Source: Methylobacteriaceae bacterium
GTDB lineage: Bacteria; Pseudomonadota; Alphaproteobacteria; Rhizobiales; Beijerinckiaceae
Length of the DNA stretch: 8,584 bases
Assembly (NCBI GenBank): GCA_031272615.1
Contig: JAISTL010000138.1
Location: forward strand, 1 to 8,584
Direction: 5' to 3'
In this document: positions 1 to 5,866 of the stretch, one piece after another
How positions within the stretch are numbered: the first letter of the stretch is position 1
Layout of the letters: each line of letters starts with the position of its first letter
Notes under the pieces: model-generated
The model's input: only the letters and a program-made list of their open reading frames with translations
Told to the model about the DNA's origin: nothing
Databases searched by the model: none
Made by a program: the position numbers and the translations under genes

Positions 1-74
1 TCACATGTGGGGCAGGTTACTCAACCCCTTATTTTACCTCGCTTTCCTCTGCCCACCATTTTCAGGTCAGGCTC

Positions 75-103
75 TAAGCATGTATGATGAGACATAAGCA
101 TGT
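75..103. repeat. 9-bp direct repeat with 20-bp period over the start of the first gene
   Basis: TAAGCATGT occurs at 75-83 and again at 95-103. The two copies start 20 bp apart, close to two helical turns, and the second copy contains the start codon at 100. Two same-face copies at this place could be an operator for a small regulator, but only two copies are visible and neither is palindromic as a whole (each contains the GCATG core). The repeat itself is read directly; a regulatory role is a guess. Confidence 0.35.
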
Positions 104-552
104 CAATTGGAACTAAACCGCGGCGATTGAGAAATACATCTTTAGCAATTCTTTGTGTATTTGTGATTACTGTATGTATTTTGGCTGTGTATGATCGACA
201 TCGAAATTGCCCTTTTCGAGTGCGAATCGAATATATCGGCGCCAACATCGAATGGATGGAAGCTCGCACGACGAATGCTAATCTTAGTAATGCCAACCGT
301 ATGCTGGAAACTGCTATAACCAAAAGTTATAAATTTATGCAATCACTAACAATATACGACACTATTCTATTCATTATGTTTGGGATACTATTTGGACTAA
401 TATCGTTATACGTAAAATACGCGTGTTTCGATCCAGTTGATATTCGAGATATATTATATGGATGTGGATTTTGTGTAATGTTTGGTTTTGAAGTTTATTA
501 TTACTACTTAGTTCGGTTCCATTACGGAATTGGGAATTGCAGTTCCATGTAA
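100..552 (+). CDS. Small AT-rich hypothetical membrane protein, three predicted transmembrane helices
   Basis: I do not recognise this 150-residue protein. Three hydrophobic stretches are visible, at about residues 13-31, 84-107 and 118-137. The basic N-terminus (KPRRLRN) suggests the N-terminus is cytoplasmic, with residues 32-83 outside as a polar, probably helical loop and the C-terminus outside. The ATG at 100 is the only good start, because an in-frame TGA lies at 88-90. The Shine-Dalgarno is weak (GATGAGA at 86-92). Codon use differs from the rest of the window: many ATA isoleucine codons and A/T third positions, against GC-ending codons in its neighbours, which suggests recent acquisition. 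It converges on the minus-strand gene ending at 617. Small membrane proteins of this shape occur in accessory islands (effectors, immunity proteins, phage genes), but nothing here assigns a role. Confidence 0.6.
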   Translation: MSIGTKPRRLRNTSLAILCVFVITVCILAVYDRHRNCPFRVRIEYIGANIEWMEARTTNANLSNANRMLETAITKSYKFMQSLTIYDTILFIMFGILFGLISLYVKYACFDPVDIRDILYGCGFCVMFGFEVYYYYLVRFHYGIGNCSSM

Positions 553-616
553 AGGAGTCGACATAGATCGACCTAAAGGCAAACGATATGGAAACGTATA
601 CTGCTTTGTCCCCGCG

Positions 617-2188
617 TCAGCGCGTCGGGGCCAGCGGCACCCGGGGGGCGGACTGGATGGGCGTGCAGTGTTTGAGGTCCCGGCGCCGGGAATAGGCCAG
701 AAAGTCCGTGTCATCGACGCGGCAGACGAAGTGGAGCTGCAAGCCGTTAATGACTTTGAGAATCTCCTTTTTCTGGTAGAGATAGGCCGGGAGCATCACC
801 AGCGTGTCGTAGTCCTTGAGTTCGGCATAGGGGAAGTCGGGCTTCTGCAGCTCCCAGTATTTGCCGAGCAACCAGTGGTCGACGGTGAAGTTCTCGTTGT
901 CCAGCGAGGCCGACGGATCATCGGCGAAATAGCTGAGTTCACTGTTGGCGTTCATGAACGCCTTGACGCCGGTGATGTTGCGATCCACGTTGCCGTACCA
1001 GCCGAAGCCGAAATTCCGCCACGGCTGCGGGTCGAGGGAGTGGCCGTCCATGCCGCTCCAGGTCACGAGCGAGGCGAGGATGACCAGCGCCGGAAAGCCC
1101 CAGCCGGCAAACCAGCCCGAGACGTCCTTGAGGGCGAGTTCGCGGTTGAGCGCGTTGGCGACGATGGGCCACACGATGACGAACACCGCCGGGGCGGCGA
1201 AATAGGCGTGCATGATGCCGATGTCGGTGTTGACCGCCGCCATGGTCAGCAGCGCCCACGGCAGGAAGGCGAGGAGCCCGCAAAGCTGCACCATGTCCCG
1301 CCGCGCCGCCGCGTAAACGAGAATCATCCCGGCCGGCGCCCACAGGCACGCCCGGAACTGGTAATAGAACACCAGCCGCTCGCGGATGAAGGCGTCGGTG
1401 AGGTGGGCCCAGGCCGGGTCCCCCTGGTAGAGATTGCGCCATTCCCGGACCCCGGCGAAGGCGAGGAGGTGGTATCCCGTCGCCAGCATGGCGTACACCA
1501 GACATCCGAAGCTGAAGAGCGCCAGCACCATGGCGCGGCGCTTGAAGGCGTCGTCGCCCCGGTGCAGCGCCATGATGACCACCAGCGGCGCCAACAGCAG
1601 GAACATCTGGAAACCCACCCATTCCTGCAGCAGCAGCGCGCCCGTGAGCGACACCAGGGCGGCGATGCTGCGGCCGTCGATGAAGAGCTTGAAAAACAGC
1701 ACCATGAGAGCGACAATGCCGATTTCATAGTGCGGGCGCGAGCACATCAGCAGCACCGCGCCGTTGTGGACGGCCACCACGCCGAGAATGAGGGCGGCGA
1801 TGAAATAGGTTCGGGTGAGGCGGTAGACCCCCCCGGCGAGCATGGAAAACAGCGCCCAGGCGATGAGGCCGGAGGCGACGCCGTTGAACAGGGCGAAATA
1901 CACCGTGTCGTGCAGATCCCCGAACAGCCGGGTCAACGCCTGGAACAGCGCCGAGGTGAACAGGAAAAACGGCACGATATGCACGTTGTTGTAGGGGCCC
2001 TGCCAGAACATCATCGGCACGTCGGCCAGCGGCCATGAGGTGGAATGGCCGAGCAGCCACGCGACTCGGGCGCTGTCGAGAAAGAAGCCGCCCGTCACGA
2101 AAAAATGGGTCATGACGTAGTTGAAGGCGGGCACAAACGCCAGAAGGAAGCTGCAACCGGCAAGAATGCGGTATTGTCTCTCAGTCAT
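617..2188 (-). CDS. Polytopic membrane protein, DUF2079/GT-C glycosyltransferase-like
   Basis: This 523-residue protein has roughly 10-12 hydrophobic helices between residues 8 and 377, followed by a soluble C-terminal part (about 378-523) that is probably periplasmic. After the first helix comes GGFFLDS (residues 33-39), with an Asp in the first extracytoplasmic loop, then a long loop with NNVH (67-70). Later come SRPHYEIG (150-157) and LLLQEWVGF (185-193). This arrangement resembles the DUF2079 family and GT-C polyprenyl-phosphate-sugar transferases, in which an Asp or Glu in the first outer loop is catalytic. The family call is by eye and moderate; a sugar-transfer reaction is inference. 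The start at 2188 follows a GGTGAG Shine-Dalgarno-like stretch. It lies 72 bp downstream of the ATP12 gene on the same strand and could be the last gene of that transcript. No good terminator follows: the hairpin at its 3' end lacks a T-tract. Confidence 0.75.
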   Translation of the reverse strand: MTERQYRILAGCSFLLAFVPAFNYVMTHFFVTGGFFLDSARVAWLLGHSTSWPLADVPMMFWQGPYNNVHIVPFFLFTSALFQALTRLFGDLHDTVYFALFNGVASGLIAWALFSMLAGGVYRLTRTYFIAALILGVVAVHNGAVLLMCSRPHYEIGIVALMVLFFKLFIDGRSIAALVSLTGALLLQEWVGFQMFLLLAPLVVIMALHRGDDAFKRRAMVLALFSFGCLVYAMLATGYHLLAFAGVREWRNLYQGDPAWAHLTDAFIRERLVFYYQFRACLWAPAGMILVYAAARRDMVQLCGLLAFLPWALLTMAAVNTDIGIMHAYFAAPAVFVIVWPIVANALNRELALKDVSGWFAGWGFPALVILASLVTWSGMDGHSLDPQPWRNFGFGWYGNVDRNITGVKAFMNANSELSYFADDPSASLDNENFTVDHWLLGKYWELQKPDFPYAELKDYDTLVMLPAYLYQKKEILKVINGLQLHFVCRVDDTDFLAYSRRRDLKHCTPIQSAPRVPLAPTR

Positions 2189-2260
2189 TGCTCACCATTT
2201 CAATGCGATGCCACCGGCGTGAACGGCGCTGATGATACACCAAGGTGCTTTCGGAAAGCT

Positions 2261-3022
2261 TTACGCGGGCGTGTTATCCGTCGCCGGTTTTCCGTGTACC
2301 CAGGCGAGCATGCGGAACGCCGCGCAAAACTCCTGAAAGCGTCGGGCGCGGCGGTTGAGCGCCTCGGCGTCTTCCCCCCACAGGCTCTCCTGGAACAGCT
2401 CGTCGAGATGCGCCAGCCGCCACGCCTCGTCCACGCCGAGGCGGCCTTCCGCCAGTTCCAGCGCCAGCACCACCGAGCCGCTCAGCGTGGTGAGCACATG
2501 CAGGGCGCCAAGCGCGAAGGGCGAGGCAAAGCCGCCGACAACGGCGCGCACCCGGTCCACCGTTTCCGGCGCCTGCTCGATGAAGCCGATGCCGCTGGTG
2601 ACGCGAAAGCGCGCGCCGTGCGCCCGGTGAAAGGCGTCGAGCACGCCGTCCCAAGCCAGCGCCTGTTGCCGGGCCAGGGAATCCGGCGCGGCGGCGCGGT
2701 AACACAGTAGGTCGGACGCGGCATAGCGCATGATGCTTTCAGCGGTTTCTTCCGGCGCGGCGGCGACTCCGTCGATGACGGTGTTGGCGAGGCGCGTCAG
2801 CGGCATGGTCTCGGGCCGGATGAGCCCTTGCTGGGCGTGCCATTCGTCGGCAACCGCCCGCGCCAGGGCATGGGCGGGGAGGCGGAGCGGTTTGCGCCCC
2901 GGCGTGTGCACCCGGCGCCCGTCGAGCAGCACCTCATAAGCGCCGGGGATACCGCCGACGAAAACGTCACGGTAAAAGCGCCTTTTCAGCCCGCCGCCGC
3001 CGGTGAGGGGAGTGTCCGCCAT
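2261..3022 (-). CDS. ATP12 family F1F0-ATPase assembly chaperone
   Basis: The 253-residue protein has the ATP12 pattern throughout. It begins with KRRFYRDV (13-20), then LLDGRRVHTPGRKPLRLP (32-49) and AVADEWHAQ (56-64). Next come IRPETMPLTRLANTVID (68-84), SDLLCYRA (103-110), SGSVVLALEL (181-190) and DEAWRLAHLDELFQE..WGED (198-218). In mitochondria ATP12 holds the F1 alpha subunit before assembly; the bacterial homologues are presumed to do the same in the cytoplasm. The length fits the family (about 230-280). The start at 3022 has a GGAG Shine-Dalgarno 9 bases upstream, inside the last codons of the HAD gene, and only 6 bp separate the two genes, so translation is probably coupled. The neighbourhood with an rRNA pseudouridine synthase and a HAD phosphatase is common in alphaproteobacteria, although the three functions are not obviously related. 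Confidence 0.93.
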   Translation of the reverse strand: MADTPLTGGGGLKRRFYRDVFVGGIPGAYEVLLDGRRVHTPGRKPLRLPAHALARAVADEWHAQQGLIRPETMPLTRLANTVIDGVAAAPEETAESIMRYAASDLLCYRAAAPDSLARQQALAWDGVLDAFHRAHGARFRVTSGIGFIEQAPETVDRVRAVVGGFASPFALGALHVLTTLSGSVVLALELAEGRLGVDEAWRLAHLDELFQESLWGEDAEALNRRARRFQEFCAAFRMLAWVHGKPATDNTPA

Positions 3023-3028
3023 GGGTGT

Positions 3029-3688
3029 TCACTCCGCCAGCCCGAGCAGGGTCTCGCGCAGCTCCGGCAAGCGGCGCGCGATGAAGCGGGCGCCGGCGGC
3101 CACCAGCTGCGCTTCCGGGTGATAACCCCAGGTGACGCCGATGGCGTTGGCCCCCGCCGCCACGCCCATGGACACATCCCAGGCGGTGTCGCCGACCATG
3201 AAGGTGTCGTCGCCGGAAACCCCCAGCTCCGCCATGGCCTGGCGCACCATGGCCGGGTGCGGTTTGGAGGGCGCGTCATCGGCGGTCTGGATGGTGGCGA
3301 ACCAGTTGTGCCACTGATGGGTGTCGAGCAGCCGCCTGACGCCGCGGCGCGAATTGCCGGTGGCAAGCCCGAGGGCAAACCGCTGGTCGTCCTTCAGCTC
3401 CGCCAGCAGCTCACCGACGCCGGCATAGAGGGCAGGGCCGCCGCTCATCAGCGCCGCCTGGATGCGCATGTAGTTTTCGGCGTAATACGTCGCCGCCGCC
3501 CGCGCCGCCGCCTTGTCGGCAATGAGTTTTTGGCAGGCCTGCGTCAGCGACAGGCCGATGACGTCGGCGACGGCGGAGTCCTCCGGGCGCGGCAGCCCGA
3601 GATGGTCGAACGTCTCATGGAACGCCGCCAGAATATGGTGGCGGGAATTGACGAGGGTGCCGTCGACATCGAAAATGACGAGTTTCAT
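3029..3688 (-). CDS. HAD-IA family phosphatase, phosphoglycolate phosphatase-like
   Basis: This 219-residue cytoplasmic hydrolase shows all four HAD motifs. Motif I is FDVDGTL, with nucleophile Asp7 and acid/base Asp9. Motif II is LATGNS, with Thr110. Motif III is SKPHP, with Lys142. Motif IV is VGDTAWD, with the Mg2+-binding acids Asp167 and Asp171. Residues about 14-80 form the small alpha-helical C1 cap expected for subfamily IA. The sequence resembles Gph/PpaX-type phosphatases, but the true substrate cannot be read from these motifs. The start at 3688 lies 13 bp after the stop of the rluC-like gene with a weak AGG Shine-Dalgarno, and the downstream ATP12 gene begins 6 bp after its stop. 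It is the middle gene of a tight three-gene unit. All catalytic residues are present. Confidence 0.92.
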   Translation of the reverse strand: MKLVIFDVDGTLVNSRHHILAAFHETFDHLGLPRPEDSAVADVIGLSLTQACQKLIADKAAARAAATYYAENYMRIQAALMSGGPALYAGVGELLAELKDDQRFALGLATGNSRRGVRRLLDTHQWHNWFATIQTADDAPSKPHPAMVRQAMAELGVSGDDTFMVGDTAWDVSMGVAAGANAIGVTWGYHPEAQLVAAGARFIARRLPELRETLLGLAE

Positions 3689-3701
3689 GCGCCTGACCCG
3701 C

Positions 3702-4811
3702 TCAGTCTTCCGGCGCGTCGACTACCGGGTCATAACCCGACACGTCGAAGCCCAGCAGGTTGAAGCTCTGCGCCATGTGTGGCGGCAGTGGCGCGCTGAC
3801 GTCCACCGGTTTGCCGGTGCGCGGATGCGGGAACACGATGCGCCGCGCCATCAGGTGCAGTTTGTTCTGGATGCCGCCGGGCAGTTCCCGGTTGTCGGCG
3901 CTCGAATACTTCGGGTCCCCGAGAATCGGGTGGCCGATATGCGCGGCGTGGGCTCTGAGCTGATGGGTGCGCCCGGTGACGGGCTTCATCGACAGCCACG
4001 CCAGCTTCTGTCCGGCCTGGTCGACCACGGCGTAGTAGGTGAGGGCGTGGTTGGCGCCGTCGTCGCCGTGGGCGGCGATGCGCACGCGGGAATCGCCGTG
4101 CGGCCCGGTTTCCTCCTTGGCGAGATAGGTGGAGACGCGCCCCTGCCGCACTTTCGGCACCCCGGAGACCAGCGCCCAGTACACCTTGCGGGTGGAACGG
4201 GTGCGGAAGGATTTGCCGAGCGCGGTGGCGGCAAAGCGGGTTTTGGCGATGAGCAGGCACCCGGCGGTGTCTTTGTCGAGGCGGTGCACCAGCCGCGGCT
4301 TCTGTCCGTCGGCGCCCGTGAGCGAGTCGAGCATGCCGTCGAGGTGGCGCCTGGTGCCCGAACCGCCCTGCACCGCCAGGCCGTAGGGCTTGTTGATCAC
4401 CATCACATCGGCGTCTTCATAGAGCACCAGGGATTTGAGATAGTCGCGCTCGGAGTCCTCCCCGGCCGGAGCGGCGGCCCGTGGGCGCGGCTGTTCCAGC
4501 TTCAGCGGCGGAATACGCACCGCCTGCCCCTCCTCTAGATGGTCATTGGGCCTGGCGCGCTTGCCGTTGACCCTGAGTTCGCCTTTGCGGACGATGCGCT
4601 GCAGATGGGTGAAGGCGACGGTGGGGAACCGCGCCGTGAGAAAGCGATCCAGCCGCATGCCCGCCTCGTCGCCGCCAACCGTCAGCACCTGCACGCCGGT
4701 GGCGAGCGTCTCGCCGGTGGCGGCCTTCACCTGCCGTCTGGTCGGCGGCCTGGGGCCGGTCCGGCGGGAACCGGAAGCGGAATGGGGGGAAGCCGGGGAG
4801 GAACGGCGCAT
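3702..4811 (-). CDS. rluC: RluA/RluC-family 23S rRNA pseudouridine synthase
   Basis: The 369-residue protein has an N-terminal S4 RNA-binding domain (about residues 51-100, starting GMRLDRFL and including VRKGELRVNGKRARP) and a pseudouridine synthase domain. The catalytic motif HRLDKDTAG is at 176-184, with catalytic Asp179. The conserved RTHQLRAH follows at 281-288 and HPILGDPKY at 294-302. The family isomerises specific uridines in rRNA; S4 plus this motif is the RluC/RluD arrangement, and RluC is the best fit by overall look, though RluD-like specificity is not excluded. The first ~38 residues are rich in Ser, Pro and Arg, look disordered and have only a weak Shine-Dalgarno, so translation may really start nearer the S4 domain, for example at the in-frame GTG encoding Val40. 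It leads the rluC-HAD-ATP12 unit. Confidence 0.92.
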   Translation of the reverse strand: MRRSSPASPHSASGSRRTGPRPPTRRQVKAATGETLATGVQVLTVGGDEAGMRLDRFLTARFPTVAFTHLQRIVRKGELRVNGKRARPNDHLEEGQAVRIPPLKLEQPRPRAAAPAGEDSERDYLKSLVLYEDADVMVINKPYGLAVQGGSGTRRHLDGMLDSLTGADGQKPRLVHRLDKDTAGCLLIAKTRFAATALGKSFRTRSTRKVYWALVSGVPKVRQGRVSTYLAKEETGPHGDSRVRIAAHGDDGANHALTYYAVVDQAGQKLAWLSMKPVTGRTHQLRAHAAHIGHPILGDPKYSSADNRELPGGIQNKLHLMARRIVFPHPRTGKPVDVSAPLPPHMAQSFNLLGFDVSGYDPVVDAPED

Positions 4812-4831
4812 GGCGGAAACTTTCGATTACG

Positions 4832-4877
4832 GCGTTTTCCTTGGAACGCGGACGCCGGTCCGCGCCGCGGAAAACGC
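4832..4877. repeat. Nested double inverted repeat between ccdA and rluC
   Basis: Two perfect inverted repeats share one centre region. The outer arms are GCGTTTTCC (4832-4840) and GGAAAACGC (4869-4877). The inner arms are CGCGGAC (4847-4853) and GTCCGCG (4858-4864), with a GCCG loop. In RNA this would be one long hairpin with an asymmetric internal loop. It sits 66 bp past the ccdA stop and 21 bp before the annotated rluC start. No T-tract follows on the minus strand, so it is not a classical intrinsic terminator. It may instead be a processing or stability element, an attenuator, or a leader structure affecting rluC translation. Confidence 0.6.
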
Positions 4878-4942
4878 GACACACTGATGACCTTTGAGCG
4901 AACTCAAGCCGCGGCGCGATTCAGGCCTGAGGTCCGGACGCC

Positions 4943-5692
4943 TTAAAACCACTGCATGACGGTTTTTTCAAGGTCAAAAACGCCGGGGAAGGCGTCCAGC
5001 ATCCACGCCGCGAACCAGGTGTTCCAGTTCATCAGGATGAAGACGCCGGTGACGATGAGCAGCACGCCCATCAGTTTTTCGACCCAGCCGAGAAAACGGC
5101 TGAATTTCCGGAACAGCGCGGTGAACGGCCCGATGAGCAGCGCCGCCAGCAGGAACGGAATGCCCAGGCCCGCGGAATACACCGCCAGCAGGCTCGCGCC
5201 GCGCAAAACCGACGCCTCGTTGCCGGCCAGCACCAGAATCGCCGCCAGAATTGGGCCGATGCACGGCGTCCAGCCGAAGGCGAAGGCCAGCCCCATGATA
5301 TAGGCGCCCCACAGCCCCAGCGGTTTCTCGACGTCGAACCGCGCCTGCCGGTAGAGCAGGGCGAAGCGGAACACCCCAAGGAAGTGCAGGCCCATCAGGA
5401 TGACGGCGACGCCGGCAATGGTGTTGAGGATATCGCGGTAACGCAGCAGCGTCTGCCCAAGCCCCGAGGCCGCCGCACCGGTAGCGACGAAAATGGTTGA
5501 AAAGCCGAGCACGAACAGCAGCGCCGCCGGCATCACCCGCCGCAGGGTCTGTCGGGAACCGCCGCGGTTCATCTCCTCCAGGGAGACTCCGGCGATGTAG
5601 GAGAGATAGGGCGGCACCAGGGGCAGCACGCAGGGCGAAACAAAGCTCAGCATGCCGCCGACGGCGGCCAGGGTATAGCTGATGTGAGTCAT
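4943..5692 (-). CDS. ccdA: CcdA-type thiol-disulfide transporter, cytochrome c biogenesis
   Basis: This is a 249-residue, six-helix inner-membrane protein of the CcdA/DsbD-transmembrane family. The two hallmark cysteines are present: Cys21 in FVSPCVLPLVPPYLSY and Cys144 in FGWTPCIGPIL. In the family these two cysteines carry reducing equivalents from cytoplasmic thioredoxin across the membrane, to periplasmic partners that reduce apocytochrome c or other thiol proteins. The length (about 230-250) matches stand-alone CcdA rather than the larger DsbD. The start at 5692 has an AAGGGG Shine-Dalgarno very close (3 bases upstream of the ATG), just after a small inverted repeat at 5705-5732. No thioredoxin-like partner (TlpA, CcmG) or other ccm gene lies in the window. 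It is separated from rluC downstream by 131 bp containing a nested hairpin. Confidence 0.92.
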   Translation of the reverse strand: MTHISYTLAAVGGMLSFVSPCVLPLVPPYLSYIAGVSLEEMNRGGSRQTLRRVMPAALLFVLGFSTIFVATGAAASGLGQTLLRYRDILNTIAGVAVILMGLHFLGVFRFALLYRQARFDVEKPLGLWGAYIMGLAFAFGWTPCIGPILAAILVLAGNEASVLRGASLLAVYSAGLGIPFLLAALLIGPFTALFRKFSRFLGWVEKLMGVLLIVTGVFILMNWNTWFAAWMLDAFPGVFDLEKTVMQWF

Positions 5693-5756
5693 GCGCCCCT
5701 TTTACCCGCTATCGCCGCCGGAGAAAAGCGGGATTTTCGGCAGGGCGGACGCCATC

Positions 5757-5771
5757 CCGAAACGGTTTCGG
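5757..5771. repeat. 15-base near-perfect palindrome between porin and ccdA
   Basis: CCGAAAC and GTTTCGG flank a single central G at 5757-5771. It lies 65 bp before the ccdA start and just past the larger porin hairpin. It could be a protein-binding site upstream of ccdA or a second small hairpin after the porin gene. The symmetry is read directly; function is unknown. Confidence 0.4.
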
Positions 5772-5787
5772 CGGACTGAACGGTTCC

Positions 5788-5818
5788 GCGGGCGGCATCC
5801 CGTTCCCATGCCGCCCGC
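5788..5818 (-). terminator. Strong GC-rich hairpin downstream of porin, likely transcript end
   Basis: Perfect 11-bp arms, GCGGGCGGCAT (5788-5798) and ATGCCGCCCGC (5808-5818), enclose a 9-base loop. The hairpin begins 48 bases past the porin stop on the minus strand. There is no T-run after it in either direction, so it is not a textbook intrinsic terminator. In GC-rich alphaproteobacteria such hairpins often mark or protect the 3' end of abundant mRNAs. The stem is certain; the terminator role is inferred from its position. Confidence 0.6.
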
Positions 5819-5866
5819 TTACCCGTTCACATCCGCCGAATTCCGCCCGTCCCCTCTTGTCAAAGC

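Noticed and set aside
83..88. TATGAT as a -10 box for the first gene
   Set aside because: Good -10 match, but no acceptable -35 at 16-18 bases upstream, and it lies only 11 bases from the ATG.
610..630. Hairpin at the 3' end of the polytopic membrane protein gene as a terminator
   Set aside because: CCCCG/CGGGG arms with a bulge exist, but no T-tract follows on the minus strand and the stem overlaps the stop codon.
588..695. 35-codon ORF with an AAAGG Shine-Dalgarno at the composition boundary
   Set aside because: Not called as a gene: two thirds of it runs antisense over a well-supported gene and the product has no features; kept only as a hint of a truncated island gene.
530..2038. 502-codon + strand open frame antisense to the polytopic membrane protein
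   Set aside because: It is the mirror of a GC-rich gene on the minus strand; its product is His/Arg/Glu/Gly-rich with no domain, while the minus frame gives well-formed membrane helices.
2247..2259. Small palindrome GCTTTCGGAAAGC after the ATP12 stop as a terminator
   Set aside because: Only about 5 bp of stem with a 3-base loop and no T-tract; too weak to support termination.
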